A stretch of DNA of 64,000 nt from a candidate division KSB1 bacterium (GCA_034521575.1 JAXHMJ010000003.1:722764-786763); one strand, 5' to 3'. Shown: positions 16,574-27,563, counted from the stretch's first letter. Made by a program: numbers and translations. The notes: a model not told the origin generated them from the sequence alone.

Positions 16574-18991
16574 TTATTGTATAGCAGAAACGAGTTCCCA
16601 TTGCACTTGACCGTTTGTGGGATCCGAGGCGAGCTCGAACTGATCTCCGGATTTTTTGGCAAACAGGTCTTTCAATTCGTTGTCATCCGGCAAACAGATC
16701 AGGCCACTGGCTTTGTCGCTGGATTCCGCGTAAATTTTCAGGGTCAGCTGCGACCAGTCCAGGTCCGCGGTGGACAGGGCGGGTTTAATGTGTGGAATGG
16801 CCGCGCCCTCGCGCGCCAGCACAACGATCGGGATGTCACCGGCTTTGATGTGGTGCCAGCCTTTGGAATAGGATACGCCGGTCTGGTAATCGATCCAGTT
16901 GCCGCCCGGCAGATACACGTCGCGGCTGTCCACGTCTTCCATGAGCGGCGCCACCAGCAGGTCGGATCCGAACAGGTACTGATCGTCCACGCGCCAGGCG
17001 CCCGGGTCTTTCGGGAATTCGATAAACAGGGCGCGCATCATGGGCAGACCGGTTTCGCTGCAGTGTTTGGCCTGGGCGTATACGTAGGGCATGAGCTGAT
17101 ATTTCATGTTTGCCGCTTTGTTAAAAGCGCGCAGAAAAACTTCGCCGTATTCCCAGGGTTCGGTGGGCGGCGCGCCGTGACTGCGGGTATGCGACGTCAG
17201 CATACCGAACGGTGTCCATCGGCGGTAAAGGTTTTCCGGAGTTTTGTGCACAAATCCGCCGATATCATGCGCCCAGAAGGAGAATCCGCAGGCGCCGATC
17301 GAGAGTCCGGCGCGCAGGGTGGCGGCCATGGCGGAATTGGTGTTGGCTGGATCGCCGCCCCAGTGCACGGGATAGCGCTGACTGCCGGCCCAGGTGCTGC
17401 GCGCCCACATGATCTGTTCACCGGTCACTTTTTTCGTAATATCCGCAACAGCCTTGTTGTAACGCAGCGGATAGAGATTGTGTTCGTAAAATCCGGTTTT
17501 ACCGGAGGCATACAGACCGTTCGCCGGCGCTGCTTCACCGAAATCCACTTTGATAGCGCTCACGCCCTGTTTTAAGAGTCCGGCGATTTTATCCTGATAC
17601 CAGTCCACGGTTTGCGGATTGGAGAAATCCAGCACCGCATCTTCGGCCGGAATATTGCCTTTGCGGTCGCGCACAAACAGGCCTTTTTCAATGATTTCCG
17701 GGAACAGGGTGTTTTTCGGCACAAAATAGGGCAGCTGCCACAGGCAGGTGTGCAGACCCATGTCTTTCAGGTCCTGAATCATTTGTTCCGGATCATCAAA
17801 GCGGGAGGAAGAAAACTGATAATCACAGCGCCAGTCGGTTTCGAACCAGCCGGTGTCCAGGTGAATGACATCGGAGGGGACTTTGTGTTTGCGCAGTTTG
17901 TTGGCCACGTCGCGCACTTCTTTTTCGGAAAAATAGGTGATGCGGCTCATCCAGAACCCGAACGACCACAGCGGCGGCATGGCGGCCTTGCCGGTGAGGC
18001 TGGTATATTCATTTAGGATGTCTTTGGGATCGCCTAAAAAGATAAACAGATCGGCGGTGTCGTCACCGATAAACATCTGATTGGCGCTGCTGAAATATTT
18101 ACCGAAATTGCAGGTAATGGGTGACGAGGTATGCATAAACACGCCGTAACCGCGGCTGCTCATGTAAAACGGCACCGGTTTGTACATGGTTTCGTTCTGG
18201 GTGCCGTTGGCGTCATCGGTGAACAGCACCACCTTTTGTCCGCGTTTGTTCAATTCGGTAAACGATTCGCCGCAGCCGAAAATTTTCTCGCCGGGCGACA
18301 GCTTGAGCACGGCGGCCATGCTGGTCGAATAATCTGCGGCGCGTCGCACATAGCAGAACGGCACCACCGGCGTATACGTCGCGGCATTGTCCGAGATATG
18401 GCGTGTCTGGGTCAGAAGCTTACCGTCAGCGTCATGAATTAGCACGCGCCACGGATGCGTGTGCACGGTCACAGATCCGAATTCGCTGCTGAACCGGTAG
18501 CCGCCGTCGATCTGTTCGCCGGACCAGGCGTCGCGGTTCTGCTGCACGCGGCCGTTCACCAGCATCAGGGATTCTTCCTCCGGTTTCACCTGCGGCCGTG
18601 ACACGGCGCGCAGCCGGATGGTGCGCGGTGAGATCAGCTCGACCGAAAACGGCATGGACGGCGATGCTTCGTATTCTTGTCCGGGAAACTCGTTGGGTCC
18701 CACCGGGTCCAGAGTTCCCAGCATGTTGTTAAAGGCCTGTCGGGTTTTGTACTCGTAGCGGCGATAGACCAGCTTGCCGGAGCCGGTGGCCGGGTCAAAT
18801 TCCGCCAGACTGTCCGCCACATAGTAGGTATTGGCGAAATTACGAAAATCATTGCTAATATCCACCGGTTCATTCAGCAGGTCCTGCCGTTGATCCGGTG
18901 AGTGCGGCGGGATTTGCGCGAACAAGAGCGACATCCCGAGCGCCAGATTGAACAACAAGAGTGCGGTTAACGTAAATCGTTCAAAACACAT
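16574..18991 (-). CDS. GH31 alpha-xylosidase / alpha-glucosidase, secreted
   Basis: Glycoside hydrolase family 31, retaining exo-alpha-glycosidase. A signal peptide occupies residues ~1-26 (ending SLLFAQ). The catalytic nucleophile is D483 in AIKVDFGEAAP, and the acid/base aspartate lies in HWGGDPANT. PPLWSFGFWMSRITYFSEKE and SIGACGFSFWAHDIGGF are further family blocks. The KVDFGE form of the nucleophile motif is that of YicI-type alpha-xylosidases, so removal of xylose side chains from xyloglucan oligosaccharides is the likely role (inference). Length 805 residues is normal. GAGGAGAG precedes ATG 18991. It is the last gene of a co-directional run with GH9, GH10 and GH51. Confidence 0.92.
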   Translation of the reverse strand: MCFERFTLTALLLFNLALGMSLLFAQIPPHSPDQRQDLLNEPVDISNDFRNFANTYYVADSLAEFDPATGSGKLVYRRYEYKTRQAFNNMLGTLDPVGPNEFPGQEYEASPSMPFSVELISPRTIRLRAVSRPQVKPEEESLMLVNGRVQQNRDAWSGEQIDGGYRFSSEFGSVTVHTHPWRVLIHDADGKLLTQTRHISDNAATYTPVVPFCYVRRAADYSTSMAAVLKLSPGEKIFGCGESFTELNKRGQKVVLFTDDANGTQNETMYKPVPFYMSSRGYGVFMHTSSPITCNFGKYFSSANQMFIGDDTADLFIFLGDPKDILNEYTSLTGKAAMPPLWSFGFWMSRITYFSEKEVRDVANKLRKHKVPSDVIHLDTGWFETDWRCDYQFSSSRFDDPEQMIQDLKDMGLHTCLWQLPYFVPKNTLFPEIIEKGLFVRDRKGNIPAEDAVLDFSNPQTVDWYQDKIAGLLKQGVSAIKVDFGEAAPANGLYASGKTGFYEHNLYPLRYNKAVADITKKVTGEQIMWARSTWAGSQRYPVHWGGDPANTNSAMAATLRAGLSIGACGFSFWAHDIGGFVHKTPENLYRRWTPFGMLTSHTRSHGAPPTEPWEYGEVFLRAFNKAANMKYQLMPYVYAQAKHCSETGLPMMRALFIEFPKDPGAWRVDDQYLFGSDLLVAPLMEDVDSRDVYLPGGNWIDYQTGVSYSKGWHHIKAGDIPIVVLAREGAAIPHIKPALSTADLDWSQLTLKIYAESSDKASGLICLPDDNELKDLFAKKSGDQFELASDPTNGQVQWELVSAIQ

Positions 18992-19018
18992 ATTTCTCTC
19001 CTCGATTACAGTTCAAAA

Positions 19019-20680
19019 TTAAAGAAAAATGGCCAATGCATAGACCAGCGCCGCCTGCCAGTTGACGGCGATTTCGTTGGTTTGATAGCTTTCGTGCACG
19101 TCGACCCAGTCCGTGGCCGAGTGGCCGCCGCCGACAATATATCCCGGCCAGGGGGCTTGCACATCGTCCGCAACCGATCGCCGGGAATGCGGATTCATGG
19201 GCGGATTGTGGCCAAGACCGGTCACATAGGATCGATTATAGACATTGCGGCCGAACAGATGCGCTACGGCATCGGAAGCGGCGCGTACATAATCCTTATT
19301 ATGGAATAACAGATAGGCGGTGTACAGCGTGATGGTCTGGCGCGCCACACTGCCGTTGCAGCCCCATTGATAGCGTTCGCCAAGGGTGCGGCCGTACACA
19401 TCGCGGTCTGCGGTCTCTACAATATCATCAGCCGTCAGCTGCAGGTGCTTGTGCAGGGTTTGCAAAAGCTCGGGGTCGCGTCCCGTTTGTTCGGACAATA
19501 CATAGGTGAAAACACCCAAATTGCGCAGATTACCCCAGTCCCAGTCAAAATCGACATGGCGTTTTTCCGAGGCCTGGGCCATTCCCGGCCGCATCCGCGG
19601 CTGAGAGTTTCTGACCTGTTGTTCAAAATCGTGCAGATAACTGCTGTCGCCGGTGGTTTCCCACAACTCGGCTGCCGCCCACAGCCGGTCATCGCGGTCG
19701 TCGCTGGCATAAGCGCCGGTGTGAAAATCGCCCTGTTGGAAGCGTTTGTGTTGCGGATGATCACGCAGCGCCTGATAACTGCTGAGCGCGGCCTGCAGAC
19801 AAGTATCTGCGTAGGCGCTGTCCAGGGGAGCGAAATAGCGCGCTGCCATGGCCATGACCGCGGCGAAATCCGCCACCGCAGTCGTGCTCCAGTCGGTGAA
19901 ATAACGCTCGGCGTCATCGTTTTCAGGCATGATCATGCCTGAAAAATTCAATCGGGTGAGTTTGTGAGACACGCGTCCCGACCCGTCCGGATACGGCATT
20001 TTCAGCAGCCAGTCGGTTTCCCATTTCAGTTCCTTGAGAAAATCGGGATAACCGGGCGCCGTTTCCGGCAGATCCAGTTCGACAGATTCCAGCTTATTCT
20101 GGAAATGGTCCCAGGCCAGGAACAGGCAGCCCAGGGTAAATGCGCCGTTGGTGACATATTTACCGTAATCGCCGGCATCGTGCCAGCCTCCGGTGCCGTC
20201 GCGGCGTTGCCCCGGACGTCCGAGAGCATCTTTTAGCGCATCGTTCAGGTGACAGGCGTCATGTTCAAAGTGATCGCCCTTGTGATCGCCGGATACAGCC
20301 GTGCCGCAGCGCCAGAGATAAAAGGCGCGCATGGCGGTCGTATACGGAAAGGCGCAGACATCAGCGCCGATTTCAAAGGGCACGGATTGGCCCACATTCT
20401 CAATGTTCAGAATATACCAGCCGGGATCGACAAACAGGGTAAAGTCCGCGATCCGGACGCTTTGATCCACGTCTTTTTGATAGACCGGATCAGACAGCGT
20501 GCCGGTGTATGCCGTTTCTCCCGTGTTGGCATCGACAAGTGTAAACTGTTCGCATTCTGCGGTGACACTCACTTTTTTCGACATTTCCGGGGTAAAGCCG
20601 ATGCTCGACAACCGGATATCCGCGTCAGCGGCGAACAGAATGGAACAGGACAGCAGGAATAGGGTATAAAGCTTCTTCAT
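19019..20680 (-). CDS. GH9 endoglucanase (cellulase), secreted
   Basis: Inverting endo-beta-1,4-glucanase of family GH9. After a signal peptide (MKKLYTLFLLSCSILFA) an N-terminal Ig-like domain spans residues ~20-110 (RLSSIGFTPEMSKKVSV). The catalytic (alpha/alpha)6 barrel follows with GGWHDAGDYGKYV (catalytic aspartates), LGHNPPMNPHSRRS (signature 1) and ESYQTNEIAVNWQAALVYAL (signature 2 with the general acid Glu). Size and the Ig-GH9 order match the theme D subgroup. ATG 20680 follows GGAGAG; an in-frame TTG at 20683 is ignored. In this locus it could cut cellulose or the glucan backbone of xyloglucan. Confidence 0.93.
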   Translation of the reverse strand: MKKLYTLFLLSCSILFAADADIRLSSIGFTPEMSKKVSVTAECEQFTLVDANTGETAYTGTLSDPVYQKDVDQSVRIADFTLFVDPGWYILNIENVGQSVPFEIGADVCAFPYTTAMRAFYLWRCGTAVSGDHKGDHFEHDACHLNDALKDALGRPGQRRDGTGGWHDAGDYGKYVTNGAFTLGCLFLAWDHFQNKLESVELDLPETAPGYPDFLKELKWETDWLLKMPYPDGSGRVSHKLTRLNFSGMIMPENDDAERYFTDWSTTAVADFAAVMAMAARYFAPLDSAYADTCLQAALSSYQALRDHPQHKRFQQGDFHTGAYASDDRDDRLWAAAELWETTGDSSYLHDFEQQVRNSQPRMRPGMAQASEKRHVDFDWDWGNLRNLGVFTYVLSEQTGRDPELLQTLHKHLQLTADDIVETADRDVYGRTLGERYQWGCNGSVARQTITLYTAYLLFHNKDYVRAASDAVAHLFGRNVYNRSYVTGLGHNPPMNPHSRRSVADDVQAPWPGYIVGGGHSATDWVDVHESYQTNEIAVNWQAALVYALAIFL

Positions 20681-20700
20681 CAATCTCTCCGTTTTACAGG

Positions 20701-21807
20701 TTAATGTTGTTGTGCGACTTGAATCACCGCGTCATAGGCGGGTTTCTTTTGCAGTTCGCGGTTAAAGAGCAGCGGATAATCGGTTCGGCCGCGAACCGGA
20801 TAATGGTTCAGCCAGCTGGTGCCGTCGTATATGCCCCAGAACGTGACCCGGTCGATGCTCTGATGATGGTCCAGAAACAGTCGGAACAAGGCTTGATAAC
20901 GTTCTGTGAGCTGCGTTTGCACCGAATCCGGGATGCCGCCCGGAAAAGGGTTCAGATCGTCGCGCTTTTCAATGCTGTTCCGCACATCCGCGCTCATTGC
21001 CCAGACATTGGGCAGCACACTGATGTCCAGTTCCGTGATCATGACCTTGAGGTCGAGTTTGGCAAAATCCTCGATCATCGCCTGGATTTGCTCCAGCGTC
21101 GGATCGCCCAGCCGCCAGTGGCCCTGCAGTCCCACGGCATCGATGCGCACACCGGCATCCATCAGTTTCTTGATTTCGCGGATAGCGCCCCGGCGTTTTT
21201 CCGGTTTCCACAAATTATAATCGTTATAGTACAACTCGGCGTACGGGGCCGCCTGTTTGGCAAATTCAAACGCTTTTTGAATATAATCCTCACCGATAAT
21301 GCGCAGCCAGGGGGTCTGGCGCAGAGAACCGTCCTCTTCGATGGCCTCATTCAGCACGTCCCAGGCCTGGATGCGTTCGGCATAACGTCCTGTTACCGCG
21401 TTGATGTGTTCCTGCATTCGTTTCAGCAGCAAGTCGCGTGTGGCCGCACCTTCATTGTCATCCTGGAACACCCATTCCGGAGTCTGACTGTGCCAGATTA
21501 GAGTGTGCCCTACGATGAACATGTTGTGTTCCTCGCCGAATTTGACAAAGCGGTCGGCGCGTTCGAATGTAAATTCCCCGGGATTCGGCTGCACATGTTC
21601 CCATTTCATGCAGTTTTCCGGGGTGATGCTGTTCATCTCGCGAATCGCGATGAGATGCGCGTCGGGGTCTTTACCTGACGCGACGCTGTAATTGACGGCG
21701 GCTCCGATTTTAAAATAGTCCTGATAGACCTGCTTTAACGTCGGTTTATCCGAATCCGCGCAGCCGAGTACGGCCAGCGCAGCAACAAACAGAATACATT
21801 TTTTCAT
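20701..21807 (-). CDS. GH10 endo-1,4-beta-xylanase, lipoprotein
   Basis: Retaining beta-1,4-xylanase. Lipoprotein signal with cysteine in VLGCADSD. The GH10 barrel is complete: NSITPENCMKWEHVQPNPGE, GHTLIWHSQTPEWVF, the acid/base in WDVLNEAIEEDGS, GLQGHWRLGDPT, and the nucleophile in ITELDIS, ending FWGIYDGTSWL. It has no carbohydrate-binding module, in contrast to the second GH10 protein at 51113. As a surface lipoprotein it would cut xylan or oligosaccharides at the cell. Its ATG overlaps the TAA stop of GH51 as TAATG, which implies translational coupling. Confidence 0.95.
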   Translation of the reverse strand: MKKCILFVAALAVLGCADSDKPTLKQVYQDYFKIGAAVNYSVASGKDPDAHLIAIREMNSITPENCMKWEHVQPNPGEFTFERADRFVKFGEEHNMFIVGHTLIWHSQTPEWVFQDDNEGAATRDLLLKRMQEHINAVTGRYAERIQAWDVLNEAIEEDGSLRQTPWLRIIGEDYIQKAFEFAKQAAPYAELYYNDYNLWKPEKRRGAIREIKKLMDAGVRIDAVGLQGHWRLGDPTLEQIQAMIEDFAKLDLKVMITELDISVLPNVWAMSADVRNSIEKRDDLNPFPGGIPDSVQTQLTERYQALFRLFLDHHQSIDRVTFWGIYDGTSWLNHYPVRGRTDYPLLFNRELQKKPAYDAVIQVAQQH

Positions 21808-23708
21808 TATTTTCTCTCCATTTTGACCAGCATAATGCCATATCCCGGGACCGGCAGATGATCGGTGATCTTGACCGATTTTTCAAGGATGTCGAGACGC
21901 GGTTCGGCGTCCGGTTCATTGTAGAGCTGCGGATCGTCGCCGGAAATGACCCAGGCTTGCGCCTGTTCTGACGGTTCAAATCCCAGCAGAGTAAAGGGGA
22001 TGGATTGCTTTTCAGCGCCGGCGTTCACCAGGGCAATGGTGAGTTGTTGTCCGTCGCCGGTCAGGGCGGCGGCAATGTCCACATTCTGCGGCGCGTCTGT
22101 AACCTCTACGGGAATGCTGCCGAACTGCTGCCGATAAAGTTTGAGCGGCAGTCCGGTCGCGGCGAATACAGCGTCGGTGGGACTGGTTTTGATACAGCCG
22201 ATCACATTCACGGTTTGTGCGTAATTGGCCATGTAAAACATGTCGCTGTTGCGGAAATACTCGTGCAGTCCGCCTGCGATGCCCAATGCGTCCTTGAGGT
22301 GATAACGCACTCCCAGTTCGCCGTAAATATAATCGCCATACCAATAATTCCATTCATCCAGGGCGATGCGGATATCTTTGTCATCCAGCCCCGGGATTTC
22401 GCGCCGATACTGGCGGTGCGCGTTGGCGCGTTCGCGGATAGCGGCGCGCATCTGCCAGATGTGGTCCTGAACCGGCTCTGCTTCGCGGCAGTAAATATGC
22501 TCGCTGATCAAGTCCATATGATCGGCGCACATGCGCAGCATGGTGCGGCTCCATTCGCCCATATTACCGACGGCGATGAGCTCAATGGTAGAGTCAACCG
22601 CCCACATGGCCTCGACCACGCGTTTGTGTTTTTCCACGTATTTTTCCAGCGGCATATGTCCCAGCTGCCAGTCGCCGTACATTTCATTGCCGACCGCCCA
22701 GAATTGGCAGTCAAAAGGCTCCGGGTGGCCGTTTTCAGCGCGTTTGCTGCCCAGAGGCGTGTCCGCGGGAAGATTGACGTATTCAACTTCTTCCGCCACT
22801 TCTTCCACGGTGCCCAGTCCGGTATTGACAGCGATAAACGGTTCGGAATCAAGAATATCCATGAGCTGCATATATTCGTGCAGGCCGACGTCATTGGATT
22901 CGACGCCTTTCCAGGCGGGATTTTTGCGCGGCGGCCGTTGATCGCGCGGTCCGATACCGTCGCGCCAGTTGTAGCCGGAGACAAAATTGCCGCCCGGCCA
23001 GCGGTACACCGGTGAATCCAGTTCCTGCATCAGCGCCAGCACATCGGGACGCCAGCCGTCGATGTGGTCTGCCGGCATCAGGGATACGGCGCCGACGGAG
23101 AACCTGCCTTGATCGCGGGCCAGGATTTTTAGGGTGGTCTCGGTGTGCCCGGGAACAGCCGGAAAGGTGAATGTTGCCGTTGTAAAGTCCGGGGTGATAT
23201 CGAGCCGCTTTTCGGCCAGAGTACCTTCTGATGAGACCAGGCGCACGATAACGGGCACGGTTCCGGAATAGACAATACGGCAGTCATGATCGACGCCGGC
23301 CTTGAGCATCAGACGCGCCTGTTTGATGCCCGCAGCCCTGCCGTCTCCGGGTACGGTGATGAGCGGTGTGTGCGCACCGACCCAGGAGTGACTGCTGTCC
23401 ATGCTCACCGTTCCCTTGCGGAGCACCTCCCAGGGTGAGGCGCTGAGGTAGCGGTAGGGACCGGTGTTCCAGAATGTATCGCCGGGCGACAGGGTCCAGG
23501 GTGAAAATTCTTCCGTGATCGGATAATAAAACTTGCGGTCCTGCAGTATTTCCGCCCAGATCCCGTCATAGATGCAGCGGCCCAGATGTTCGATAAACTG
23601 GCCGTAAATATACGGAGATATGGGTTCACCCGTTTCCCCTACATCAATACGAACGGATGCAGAAAGAGCGAGGCAACTCAACAGCATAAATAACGTGATA
23701 CGTTTCAT
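21807..23708 (-). CDS. GH51 alpha-L-arabinofuranosidase, secreted
   Basis: Exo-enzyme removing arabinofuranosyl side chains from arabinoxylan or arabinan. Signal peptide at residues 1-17 (MKRITLFMLLSCLALSA). ISPYIYGQFIEHLGRCIYDG is the typical N-terminus; the acid/base glutamate is in WAVGNEMYGDW and the nucleophile in ALDEWNYWYGD. A jelly-roll region is split N- and C-terminally around the barrel as usual. 633 residues is normal. It forms a tight set with GH10 downstream. Family is certain from motifs; arabinoxylan as substrate is inferred from neighbours. Confidence 0.93.
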   Translation of the reverse strand: MKRITLFMLLSCLALSASVRIDVGETGEPISPYIYGQFIEHLGRCIYDGIWAEILQDRKFYYPITEEFSPWTLSPGDTFWNTGPYRYLSASPWEVLRKGTVSMDSSHSWVGAHTPLITVPGDGRAAGIKQARLMLKAGVDHDCRIVYSGTVPVIVRLVSSEGTLAEKRLDITPDFTTATFTFPAVPGHTETTLKILARDQGRFSVGAVSLMPADHIDGWRPDVLALMQELDSPVYRWPGGNFVSGYNWRDGIGPRDQRPPRKNPAWKGVESNDVGLHEYMQLMDILDSEPFIAVNTGLGTVEEVAEEVEYVNLPADTPLGSKRAENGHPEPFDCQFWAVGNEMYGDWQLGHMPLEKYVEKHKRVVEAMWAVDSTIELIAVGNMGEWSRTMLRMCADHMDLISEHIYCREAEPVQDHIWQMRAAIRERANAHRQYRREIPGLDDKDIRIALDEWNYWYGDYIYGELGVRYHLKDALGIAGGLHEYFRNSDMFYMANYAQTVNVIGCIKTSPTDAVFAATGLPLKLYRQQFGSIPVEVTDAPQNVDIAAALTGDGQQLTIALVNAGAEKQSIPFTLLGFEPSEQAQAWVISGDDPQLYNEPDAEPRLDILEKSVKITDHLPVPGYGIMLVKMERK

Positions 23709-23841
23709 AGCGTTATCCTCTGGTTTGTTTTATCGTTTAAACAGGTATGAAACAGCATTGAATGGTTTCATTCGGTTGACAGCCTGGGAATCAATATAAA
23801 CAGATGATACGTTATTTTCAATGTTTTTTAATGAATATGTG

Positions 23842-26177
23842 TCATTGCATCAAACAAATTTTTCGAGTGCGGCTGCCGAATTTTGTGATTACCCGGCAGA
23901 AATATACCCCGGACGCCAGTCCGGCAGCGTTCAGCTGAATACGGCTGCGTCCCTGCGGAAAAACCTGATCGGCCAGGAGGCGGACCTGCCGACCGTTGAT
24001 ATCATAGAGCGTGACCAGCGCGTGCGCCGCATGCGGCAGAACAAATTGAATGCGGGTCGATGCGTTAAAGGGATTCGGAACATTGGCGGTCAGCCGGAAA
24101 CCGGTCGGTTTGGGCGCGGATTGTATGCCGAGTGTGAACGTCTGCACTTCCCAGACGTGGATCACCAGCTGTCCGGTCTGCGGATCAGAGAATTCCGTGA
24201 TGTAGAGTTTTTGTGCCTGCGGATCGAATGCGGCCGAGCGGATATCATGCTGATTGTAAAAGTGGTCCGGATTCATGCGCAGCGCTGCATAGGGCTGCGG
24301 CTGCCAGGATTCGGATGTGCCGCTGGCCACTGGCGCCAGGTCCGCGGGTTCGTAAAAGATGATCATCGGCGTCCGGTTGTGCGAGCGCCAGCCTTTGCCG
24401 TCCGGATCAGTGCTGTAAAAATCCGGATAAGGCACATCCGCGATCACCCAATTGTGACGCATGCGCTCGCCGTGATAGCCGTACCAGTGATGTCCCAGCG
24501 CCTTGCTGCCAATGATCCCGACTGCTGTCTGGTTGCCGGCGGACACCCACAGCGCTTCGCGCCAGTCGTCACTGTGATTATAGTCGTCAATGGACCGGGG
24601 AAATTCATAATCATCTACAGACGCCTCTACCGGACCGTATTCGAGCAATGTTGTATATTCGAGCGCCGACCCGGCTGATGCATCCGCATCCGGTGCAAAC
24701 GCGTACAAAGTGGGACCCAGACCGCTCAGTCCGCCGTCGCGGAAACGGCCGGTGATCAGGTGGCGTCCGGCGCTGTGAGTCTCCGCCCATGAGTCCGGTA
24801 CCGCGAACAGATAATCGCCGGTCATGGCGTCGTTCGGCGGCGACTCTGAATCGCCCAGATACCAGCCGCCGTCCGGGGAGGTGAAGGTCCCTGGCAGCTG
24901 CTGAGTGAGGGGTGTTTGCCGCCGCCTACAGTATAGTGGATGCTCCAGGCGCTGTAAAGGACGCCGGTGTCGTTTTCGTAATGCAGGCCGGTGCGCCAGA
25001 TATCCACATAATCGCGGTTGTTGATATTGTCCGGCCGAATATTCACGGGGACGGTGAGCACTGTCGCTTGTTTCAGATTGTCCGGGTTGGAGTCGATGAG
25101 CGGCGCCGGGATGTCTATCTCACCGACCTGTCCGTGTTCCGGCTGGTTGAGATTGGTGATGTACAGCGATCCGGGAAACCCGTCATCGTCCGAGGTTCTG
25201 CCGGAATGGTCTGTTCGAAATGCGAGCGCCTCGCCGCCCCATATAAAGTCGGGGGGAACCGCAAACGCGCCCTGGTACGTGAATCCATTGGGGTCCAGCA
25301 GGGAATCACCCGGAGGCAGAGTCGATGTGACCACGCGCAGCGGATGACCGGCTGCGCTTTCGTTGCCGACAGCATCGCGGGCAGTGACCGAGAATGAATA
25401 AATCTGTCCCGGCTGCAGAAAAACGGCTGTATAGTCTGTGGAACGGGAATAGCCTTCAATCTCGCCGTTCATCGTGATGAGATAATCGACAACCCCCTGG
25501 TTATCTGTAGACGGCTGCCAGCTGAGCCGGGCTTTACAGGCGCTCACGGATTCTGTTGTGAGACCGGTCGAAACGGACGGCGCTGTCAGGTCTGCATCGT
25601 CCAGCAGCTCGATTTTGTCGCAAACCAGAACCTGTTTTTGAGTGGTGGATCCCCATTCGATATGCAGTCCGATGTTGACCAGGGAGTACAGACTGTCGGT
25701 TTGATGCACACCGTGATCCGTGATATTGAACACGGTTTTTGCCTCTGTTCCCGGCGCGATCTCGACATAAGCGTTACGGTAATCGTTGAAATCGCGCATC
25801 GTGTACCAGGGTCCGTCGGGCGCTGTGTCCGCGGCATTGGCATCGGTGAAACTGATGCGCGAGGTGAAGCGAAAGGTCTCATCCGAGTCATTGTACCAGG
25901 TGACGGCGATACGCTCGCCGGGTGTAAACCGTCGCGCTGTGCCGCTGACACCGCGAAACTCACTGTATTCTCCCGGGTCTGCGGCATTGGTCACCACGCC
26001 GTTTCCAGCGACGGAGCGATAGATTTGATTGTCGCTCAACAGGGGGGCCGACCAGCCGGCAAGACCGAATGTGGTGGTTTCCGGAGTATCGCCGAAATCA
26101 ACAAGCGTCACCGGCGCGGCTGACAACAGTATCGTTCCGGTGAGACTGATAAGCATCAGGATTGATTTTGCTGCCAT
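23842..26177 (-). pseudogene. Secreted FN3-containing protein with T9SS sorting domain, one frameshift
   Basis: About 778 residues if repaired. MAAKSILMLISLTGTILLSA is a signal peptide; AAAAGGAGGTT precedes the ATG at 26177. Then a beta-rich region (LVDFGDTPETTTFGLAG, ~25-170), a fibronectin-III-like domain (APSVSTGLTTESVSACKARL, ~190-280), a region with propeller-like features (GSLYITNLNQPEHGQVGEID) and a C-terminal T9SS type-A domain (FRLTANVPNPFNASTRIQFV ... GVYFCRVIT). The frame shifts at about 24908, in a run of four C on the coding strand; a fifth C gives HPLTQQLPGTFTSPDGG and one continuous protein. Function unknown. The position between fucP and the hydrolases suggests carbohydrate handling at the cell surface. 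Confidence 0.78.
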
Positions 26178-26224
26178 AGCAGAACCTCCTTTTTGTGTTA
26201 TGCATTTTCCGGCCTGCGCCTCGC

Positions 26225-27556
26225 TTAGGATTCGGTCGCTGTTCGGCGTGGCAGATCCTTTCGGCAGGCCACAGCGCCGTAATAGGTGATCACGGCAAAA
26301 CAGGCAAACGGCACAAAAAAAGCCAGATTGATACTGCCGGTCCAGTCCGAGGTCAATCCCTGAAGCTGTGTCAGGACCGCGCCGCCGAGGATGGCCATTA
26401 CCAGGCCGGACCCCGCAATTTTGGTGTCGTCTCCGAGACCGCGGACGGCCAGGCCAAAGATGGTCGGGAACATGAGCGACATACACAAGGAAATGAGCAC
26501 CAGAGCGTACACGCCGACGGCGCCGCCAATATAGATGACGGACAATGTCAGGGCGCCGGCGGCGATAGCCATAGACGTCAACAGGTTGGCCGGTGTGATG
26601 GTACGCATCAGCCAGGTGCAGATAAAGCGGCCGCCGGTGAACAGCACCAGTGACGCAACATAATAAGAGGCCGCAATACTCTCCGGCGTATCACCGCCAT
26701 TGTACTCCAGGCTTTGCAGATTCAGTTCTTTCATGACATAGCGGATGGTGAACGACCAGACGCCGATCTGGGCGCCCACGTAGAAAAACTGCGCGACCAC
26801 GCCCCACACATAATGGCGGTTGTGCAGCAGGCGTTTGAAAATCGGTTTCAGCTCACTGACATCGCCCGCCTCTCCCGATTTCGGCATCTTTTTATTGACA
26901 GCGATGAGAATCCAGGTGATCACCAGGATCACACCGATCGTGACATAGGTCATGGTCACGGCGTGCAGTTCACCCGCCTGCATGGACTGCAGTTCCCGCA
27001 CATCGAGTTGGGCGCGTTCCGCTGCCGTGGCGGTGTTGAGTTTGGAGAGGATAAAGTGTTTTGAGATAAACACACCCATGATGGAGCCGATGGGATTAAA
27101 GGACTGGGCAAAGTTCAGCCGTTGGGTGGCGGTTTCTTCCGGTCCCATGGCGATAATATAGGGATTGGCCGCGGTTTCCAGAATGGAAAGACCGCCGAAC
27201 AAAATCCAGATGGCGCCGAGAAAGTTCAGGTAGCTGGCTGTGAGCATGGCGGGATAGAACAGCAGGGCGCCGATGGAATAGAGTCCCAGACCTAAAAGCA
27301 CACCCGACTTGTAGGAATATTTTTTAATGTAAATCGCGGCCGGAATCGCCAGCAGTCCGTATCCGGCGCCGTAGCACACCACCTGAATGAGCGCGGTTTT
27401 GGTGTCGGACATGCTCATAATGCGTTTGAACGCGGCCAGCAGGGTGTCGGTCATATTATTGGCGAGACCCCACCAGGCGAAACAGCTGGTCAGCAGGATG
27501 AACGGCCATAGAATATCACGGGGTATCATTTTGGGTTTTTGCATTTCTTGCCTCAT
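26225..27556 (-). CDS. fucP: L-fucose:H+ symporter family permease
   Basis: Major facilitator superfamily sugar permease, twelve predicted membrane helices, 443 residues. The two acidic residues used for proton coupling in E. coli FucP appear conserved, one in ANNMTDTLLAAF and one in LSILETAANPYI. The FNPIGSIMG segment is also family-typical. Membership of the FucP group plus fucI, fucU and fucosidases in the same locus makes L-fucose the probable substrate. The start is either 27556 or the ATG at 27544, which has a better-spaced AGG. It begins 7 bases after the kinase stop. Confidence 0.9.
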   Translation of the reverse strand: MRQEMQKPKMIPRDILWPFILLTSCFAWWGLANNMTDTLLAAFKRIMSMSDTKTALIQVVCYGAGYGLLAIPAAIYIKKYSYKSGVLLGLGLYSIGALLFYPAMLTASYLNFLGAIWILFGGLSILETAANPYIIAMGPEETATQRLNFAQSFNPIGSIMGVFISKHFILSKLNTATAAERAQLDVRELQSMQAGELHAVTMTYVTIGVILVITWILIAVNKKMPKSGEAGDVSELKPIFKRLLHNRHYVWGVVAQFFYVGAQIGVWSFTIRYVMKELNLQSLEYNGGDTPESIAASYYVASLVLFTGGRFICTWLMRTITPANLLTSMAIAAGALTLSVIYIGGAVGVYALVLISLCMSLMFPTIFGLAVRGLGDDTKIAGSGLVMAILGGAVLTQLQGLTSDWTGSINLAFFVPFACFAVITYYGAVACRKDLPRRTATES

Positions 27557-27563
27557 GTCAATG

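Noticed and set aside
22005..23015. A 336-codon plus-strand open frame, with a similar one at 16577-17575
   Set aside because: They mirror GH51 and GH31, whose catalytic motifs are clear. No ribosome site or domain supports the antisense frames.
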